Below are positions 60,917 through 64,000 of a stretch of 64,000 bases of DNA, piece after piece; position 1 is the first letter of the stretch; the number at the start of each line of letters is the position of its first letter. Position numbers and translations under genes: made by a program. The stretch is from Algibacter pacificus. GTDB lineage: Bacteria > Bacteroidota > Bacteroidia > Flavobacteriales > Flavobacteriaceae. The stretch lies in contig NZ_VOGY01000002.1 in assembly GCF_008033385.1 (NCBI RefSeq), forward strand, positions 248,001 to 312,000. The letters are read 5' to 3'. Below the pieces are notes generated by a model. The model had not been told where the DNA came from. It was given only the letters and a program-made list of their open reading frames with translations, and did no database searches.

Positions 60917-61831
60917 CTACTTCATATTGAAATAATATATCAATAAAGATAATACACCCAAAAGCATCACTATTTTAAGTAAATTACTAATGAAATAATA
61001 ATCCTTTTTCGACTTAGCCCTAAACAATTTTGCACTCACTAAAATAAGTGGCCCCACAATTAAAAATATAAAATAAATTACTGCAACGGTATTTTTATAT
61101 AGCGAATTTACAATATAATAAACAATTAAAAATAACGGAATTAACGATAAAACAAACAAAATATTAGTGGTGCGCTGCCTACCAATTGCAATAGGTAAAG
61201 TGTTCATGCCTGCTTTATAATCCCCATTAATATCTTCCAAATCTTTAACAATTTCTCGTAATAAATTTAATAGAAAAGCAAAAAAGGCATAGTCTAAAAT
61301 TATTTTAAAAAAAGTAAGCTGGATCGCTCTGTTTTCTATGGTAAGTGCTGGGAGTAATTCAAAAATACCGACAATTAAAATACTTAAAGCCACTAAAATT
61401 GAAATAATAATATTGCCTATTAAAATTTGTCGTTTTAAATACGTGGCATACACATAAAGTAGTGCTGAAATAATCACAAAAATTGAAAAAAAAGCACTTT
61501 TTCCAACCCAATGCGATAGATAAAACCCAGCGCCAACACCAACCATATTTAAAATAATAAAGGCGTTGTAAGCTGTTTTTTCGGAAATAGACTGTCCGAT
61601 AATCAGCTTATCGGGTTTGTTTATAAAATCTGTTTCAACATCATAAATATCATTAATAATATTTCCAGCAGCCGCAATACAAATAGTAGCAAAAATTAAA
61701 AGAAATATCCCAAAACCATTCAAACTTATAGCCACCCCAAAAGGTTCCAAAAGCGCATATTTTATTAGCAATTGCACCAAAGCAATTAGTAATAAATTCT
61801 TCCAACGAATTAGGTTTAAAACGCTAAGCAT
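60917..61831 (-). CDS. UbiA-family prenyltransferase (geranylgeranylglycerol-phosphate type)
   Basis: A 304-residue membrane enzyme with about eight helices. The two Asp-rich motifs are NIINDIYDVETDFINKPDK (NDxxDxxxD) and DLEDINGDYKAGMNTLPI (DxxxD-like). Both match the UbiA prenyltransferases, which place an isoprenoid chain on a polar acceptor. Flavobacteria have a member close to archaeal GGGP-type synthases. Acceptor not determined. Confidence 0.87.
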   Translation of the reverse strand: MLSVLNLIRWKNLLLIALVQLLIKYALLEPFGVAISLNGFGIFLLIFATICIAAAGNIINDIYDVETDFINKPDKLIIGQSISEKTAYNAFIILNMVGVGAGFYLSHWVGKSAFFSIFVIISALLYVYATYLKRQILIGNIIISILVALSILIVGIFELLPALTIENRAIQLTFFKIILDYAFFAFLLNLLREIVKDLEDINGDYKAGMNTLPIAIGRQRTTNILFVLSLIPLFLIVYYIVNSLYKNTVAVIYFIFLIVGPLILVSAKLFRAKSKKDYYFISNLLKIVMLLGVLSLLIYYFNMK

Positions 61832-61882
61832 CTTTCAGTTAAAACCATATAATTAAAGATCGAAGCAGTTTAAAACTAAAAA

Positions 61883-62413
61883 CTAGTCAAATTGCGCCGA
61901 GTAAAAACCATTCCAGTTGCCTTGCACTTTCATAACCTGTTCAATAACATCGCGAACGGCACCTTTTCCTCCTTTTTTATGCGAAATATACTTAGAAATA
62001 CTCTTAATTTCTGGCACAGCATCTTGTGGACAACAGGGTAAACCAATCTCTTTCATCACGGGGTAATCGGGAATATCATCACCCATATAAAGCACGTTTT
62101 CAGATTTAATATCATTAGCCGAAAAATAATCATCCAACTGCTCAATTTTATTCTTCGCACCCAAATAAATATCCTTAATCCCTAAGCCTTCCAAACGAAT
62201 GCGGACCCCTTCATTTTTTCCACCAGAAATAATACACATATTATAGCCTTTATCCACTGCAGCTCTAATAGCGTAACCATCTTTAATATTCATGGTTCTT
62301 AGCATGTCGCCGTTTGTTAAAACCGTTACACTTCCATCGGTAAGCACACCATCAACATCAAAAACAAAGGTGGTAATGTGTTCTAAATACTCTTTATAAC
62401 TTTTTTCTTCCAT
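61883..62413 (-). CDS. KdsC-like HAD phosphatase (KDO 8-phosphate phosphatase type)
   Basis: A 176-residue HAD-superfamily phosphatase. Motif I FDVDGVLTDGSV supplies the nucleophile Asp, motif III/IV is in MGDDIPDYPVMKEIGL, and the tetrameric KdsC features are present. It likely removes phosphate from KDO-8P or a related sugar in LPS synthesis. It overlaps DUF2520 by 20 bases. Confidence 0.87.
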   Translation of the reverse strand: MEEKSYKEYLEHITTFVFDVDGVLTDGSVTVLTNGDMLRTMNIKDGYAIRAAVDKGYNMCIISGGKNEGVRIRLEGLGIKDIYLGAKNKIEQLDDYFSANDIKSENVLYMGDDIPDYPVMKEIGLPCCPQDAVPEIKSISKYISHKKGGKGAVRDVIEQVMKVQGNWNGFYSAQFD

Positions 62414-63164
62414 GTGTTTTTTGTATTGATGCCGTTAGCAGTTCGTAAATCTTTTTATGGTCAGTATTAGCTTCCAAAAGCTTCAAATGTTTTTTAATCG
62501 TTTTTTTGTCGTTGCGTTTTGCAGGGCCTGTTTGTGCTCTAAAAGGCGATAAATCCTCAAGTTTTCTAGCCGTTTCTTTAATTAAAGGTTTCAGCATATC
62601 AAATTCAGCACCTTCACTTTCCGTAATTTCATGCCCAATACGGTATAACTGATTCGTAAAATTATTCACAAAAACAGCCGCCAAATGGAGTACACGACGT
62701 TGGTCGCTATTAACGCGTTGCGTTGGGCCGCCCAAACTTACCGCCAATTCTTTTAAAAGCGCATAACTTTTTTTATGAATGGTTTCAATACAAATAGGCA
62801 CTTCAGAAAAATCCAATATAGTGCCTTTTGTAAAACTTTGTAGCGGATATAATACACCTCGTTTATGTTTTTTATCCAAATCGTAAACACCAACACTACC
62901 CGAAGTATGCACAACCACACGGTTTTCAAAAGGAAGTCTTTCCGATAATTCTGCAATGGCATCATCACTAACCGCCAAAATATACACATCGGCAACCTTT
63001 AAATCGTCCAAACTATCGGTAATATCAACCTCGTGGCTATATTCCAAAATAGCATCTAAACTTCTGTTGTACCATTGAGAAACCGTTACATTTTCGGCTA
63101 CTCTAAACCCTCTATACAAATGGCTGGCAACATTACCAGCACCTAAAATTACTACTGAAATCAT
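62394..63164 (-). CDS. Rossmann-like DUF2520 protein
   Basis: A 256-residue protein: N-terminal NAD-binding loop VILGAGNVASHLYRGF and C-terminal DUF2520 helical half (RRVLHLAAVFVNNFTNQLYRIGHEITESEGAEFDMLKPLIKETARKL). It resembles the ketopantoate-reductase/6PGDH shape. Its substrate is unknown. It is coupled to the KdsC-like gene. Confidence 0.87.
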   Translation of the reverse strand: MISVVILGAGNVASHLYRGFRVAENVTVSQWYNRSLDAILEYSHEVDITDSLDDLKVADVYILAVSDDAIAELSERLPFENRVVVHTSGSVGVYDLDKKHKRGVLYPLQSFTKGTILDFSEVPICIETIHKKSYALLKELAVSLGGPTQRVNSDQRRVLHLAAVFVNNFTNQLYRIGHEITESEGAEFDMLKPLIKETARKLEDLSPFRAQTGPAKRNDKKTIKKHLKLLEANTDHKKIYELLTASIQKTHGRKKL

Positions 63165-63214
63165 TTTGCAAAAATACTAACAATTACCAAATAGAAATTA
63201 ATAAATACAAATAA

Positions 63215-63302
63215 TTTGGGCGTGCCCCAAGGGTCGGGCTTTCACTACTCGCTCCCTTCCGTTGGTCGGGGAGCTCAAACAGGCCGTTCAATCCCTCACG
63301 CA
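63215..63302. repeat. Structured dispersed repeat, copy 2
   Basis: Sister of 36827-36926. The identical 23 bases are at 63228-63250. The outer stem here is GCGTG/CACGC (63220-63224 with 63297-63301) instead of GCGTT/AACGC; AGGG/CCCT is conserved (63230-63233 with 63293-63296); the apical stem is GCTCCC/GGGAGC (63251-63256 with 63269-63274), with a wholly different sequence from copy 1. Confidence 0.75.
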
Positions 63303-63342
63303 ACTATCTGCCAATTTTAAGGTATAGCATTATATTTTTTTA

Positions 63343-63684
63343 CTATTCAGCTGCCGTTTTACTAATAACTTCATTTAAAACATAACGTATAGAACTACCA
63401 TCGGCGGGTGGGTTTTTTATTGTAGATTTAAATACACTAATTCGATAAACGTAACCCGTTTCGTACTGATGGTCAAAACCTTCAATCCCAGAATAAAGGT
63501 ATTGCCAAGCATCATCATTAATAACCTCAGGTTCTTGAATTCTATAACAAGTTTGTTTATCAATCCCTGTACAAGTTACGCGCTCGGAATCTACCCAGTA
63601 TAAAACAGTGGTTTGGTGCTCGTTATCCGAACATGAAAAATATAATAAAGAAAGTAGTACAATTAACAAAGTCGCTTTTTTCAT
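63343..63684 (-). CDS. DUF4377 lipoprotein
   Basis: A 113-residue protein with a lipoprotein signal (MKKATLLIVLLSLLYFSC; lipobox LYFSC gives the acylated Cys). The mature part matches DUF4377 (YWVDSERVTCTGIDKQTCYRIQEPEVINDDAWQYLYSGIEGFDHQYETGYVYRISVF). It sits in the envelope. Role unknown. Confidence 0.8.
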   Translation of the reverse strand: MKKATLLIVLLSLLYFSCSDNEHQTTVLYWVDSERVTCTGIDKQTCYRIQEPEVINDDAWQYLYSGIEGFDHQYETGYVYRISVFKSTIKNPPADGSSIRYVLNEVISKTAAE

Positions 63685-63802
63685 CAGTAATTCGTGTTTT
63701 GTTGTTTTGCTATTTTTGTACTAATATATAATTTTATTTCAATCCGTAATTCTTAATTAAATCAAAAAGAAAACAAGTACTTTTACCTCAAATTTTAAAA
63801 GC

Positions 63803-64000
63803 ATGCCATTTTCCGATAAAATAAAATCGAATTACAAACCAAAACGTTTAGCTGTAAAGCTAAATGCAAAGGGCGAGCAGTTTGTAATGCAAGGACACCC
63901 ATGGGTATTTTCAAATAATATTACTAAAATAAATGATAATGCCAAACCGGGCGATTTAGCCATTATTTTCGGTAAAAATAAAAACCGTGTTATTGGTTTA
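63803..64000 (+). CDS. RlmI-type class I rRNA methyltransferase, N-terminal part
   Basis: The first 66 codons run out of the window. The PUA-like opening (KPKRLAVKLNAKGEQFVMQGHPWVFSNNITKINDNAKPGDLAIIFGKNKNRVIGL) matches the RlmI/YccW family, which methylates 23S rRNA. The catalytic half is not visible. It is divergent to the lipoprotein gene. Confidence 0.82.
   Translation, partial: MPFSDKIKSNYKPKRLAVKLNAKGEQFVMQGHPWVFSNNITKINDNAKPGDLAIIFGKNKNRVIGL

Noticed and set aside
1-64000. CRISPR array
   Set aside because: I saw no series of regularly spaced identical repeats anywhere and no cas genes.

Overview
The window is an AT-rich chromosomal segment of a member of the Flavobacteriaceae (Bacteroidota), probably marine. 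The evidence is an IntDOT-type tyrosine integrase, TAnnTTTG promoter elements, archaeal-type geranylgeranyl-glycerol-phosphate synthase-like UbiA, single-gene LptG/LolA/FtsK order and many small Flavobacteria-type families. It has two unlike halves. LEFT HALF (1-35850) is accessory DNA. It holds dozens of short single-domain genes: AraC, HxlR, ArsR, Crp and WYL regulators; VOC, GNAT, DUF1801, AHSA1/SRPBCC, DoxX, DUF1330, DUF1569, DUF4287 and SnoaL proteins; and two drug-type MFS exporters. These are mixed with many decayed duplicates. At 1-6126 an AraC/Fsr-MFS/ABC module occurs twice with complementary damage. At 14779-18090 an AraC/RibD_C pair is duplicated in the same reciprocal way. Several genes (HD hydrolase, NmrA-like, VOC, TetA-like MFS) are each followed at their 3' end by a 110-195 bp imperfect palindrome with terminal GCYAAC-type and GTATA-type boxes. 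These look like gene-cassette recombination sites (attC-like), although no IntI is present. From 20 to 33 kb almost everything is on the minus strand in tight small-gene operons, including two paralogous ArsR-SRPBCC-DoxX clusters with matching tandem operators. The half ends with an AraC regulator, a tyrosine integrase, a repeat cluster and tRNA-Ser(TGA), which looks like an island-chromosome boundary. RIGHT HALF (35854-64000) is core chromosome: nitroreductase, DegT aminotransferase, a RibB protein with a degenerate RibA domain, lptG, lolA, ftsK, dagK, tpx, a mechanosensitive channel, an ECF sigma factor with a tiny coupled ORF, lpd, folE, lolD, an MFS permease, a TIGR02757 protein, a four-gene operon (PIG-L deacetylase, 36-aa membrane peptide, Na+/solute symporter, Gfo/Idh oxidoreductase), corA, an MscS-like protein, maf, a UbiA prenyltransferase, a KdsC-like phosphatase, a DUF2520 protein, a DUF4377 lipoprotein and the start of an RlmI-type methyltransferase. 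Two copies of a structured dispersed repeat (36827-36926 and 63215-63302) show compensatory base changes in their stems. How the genes work together: the core genes serve envelope lipoprotein and LPS transport, cell division, cofactor synthesis and nutrient uptake. The island genes look like a changing stock of small detoxification and stress functions, each with its own regulator. The strongest candidate for something undescribed is the cassette-like behaviour of the left half.
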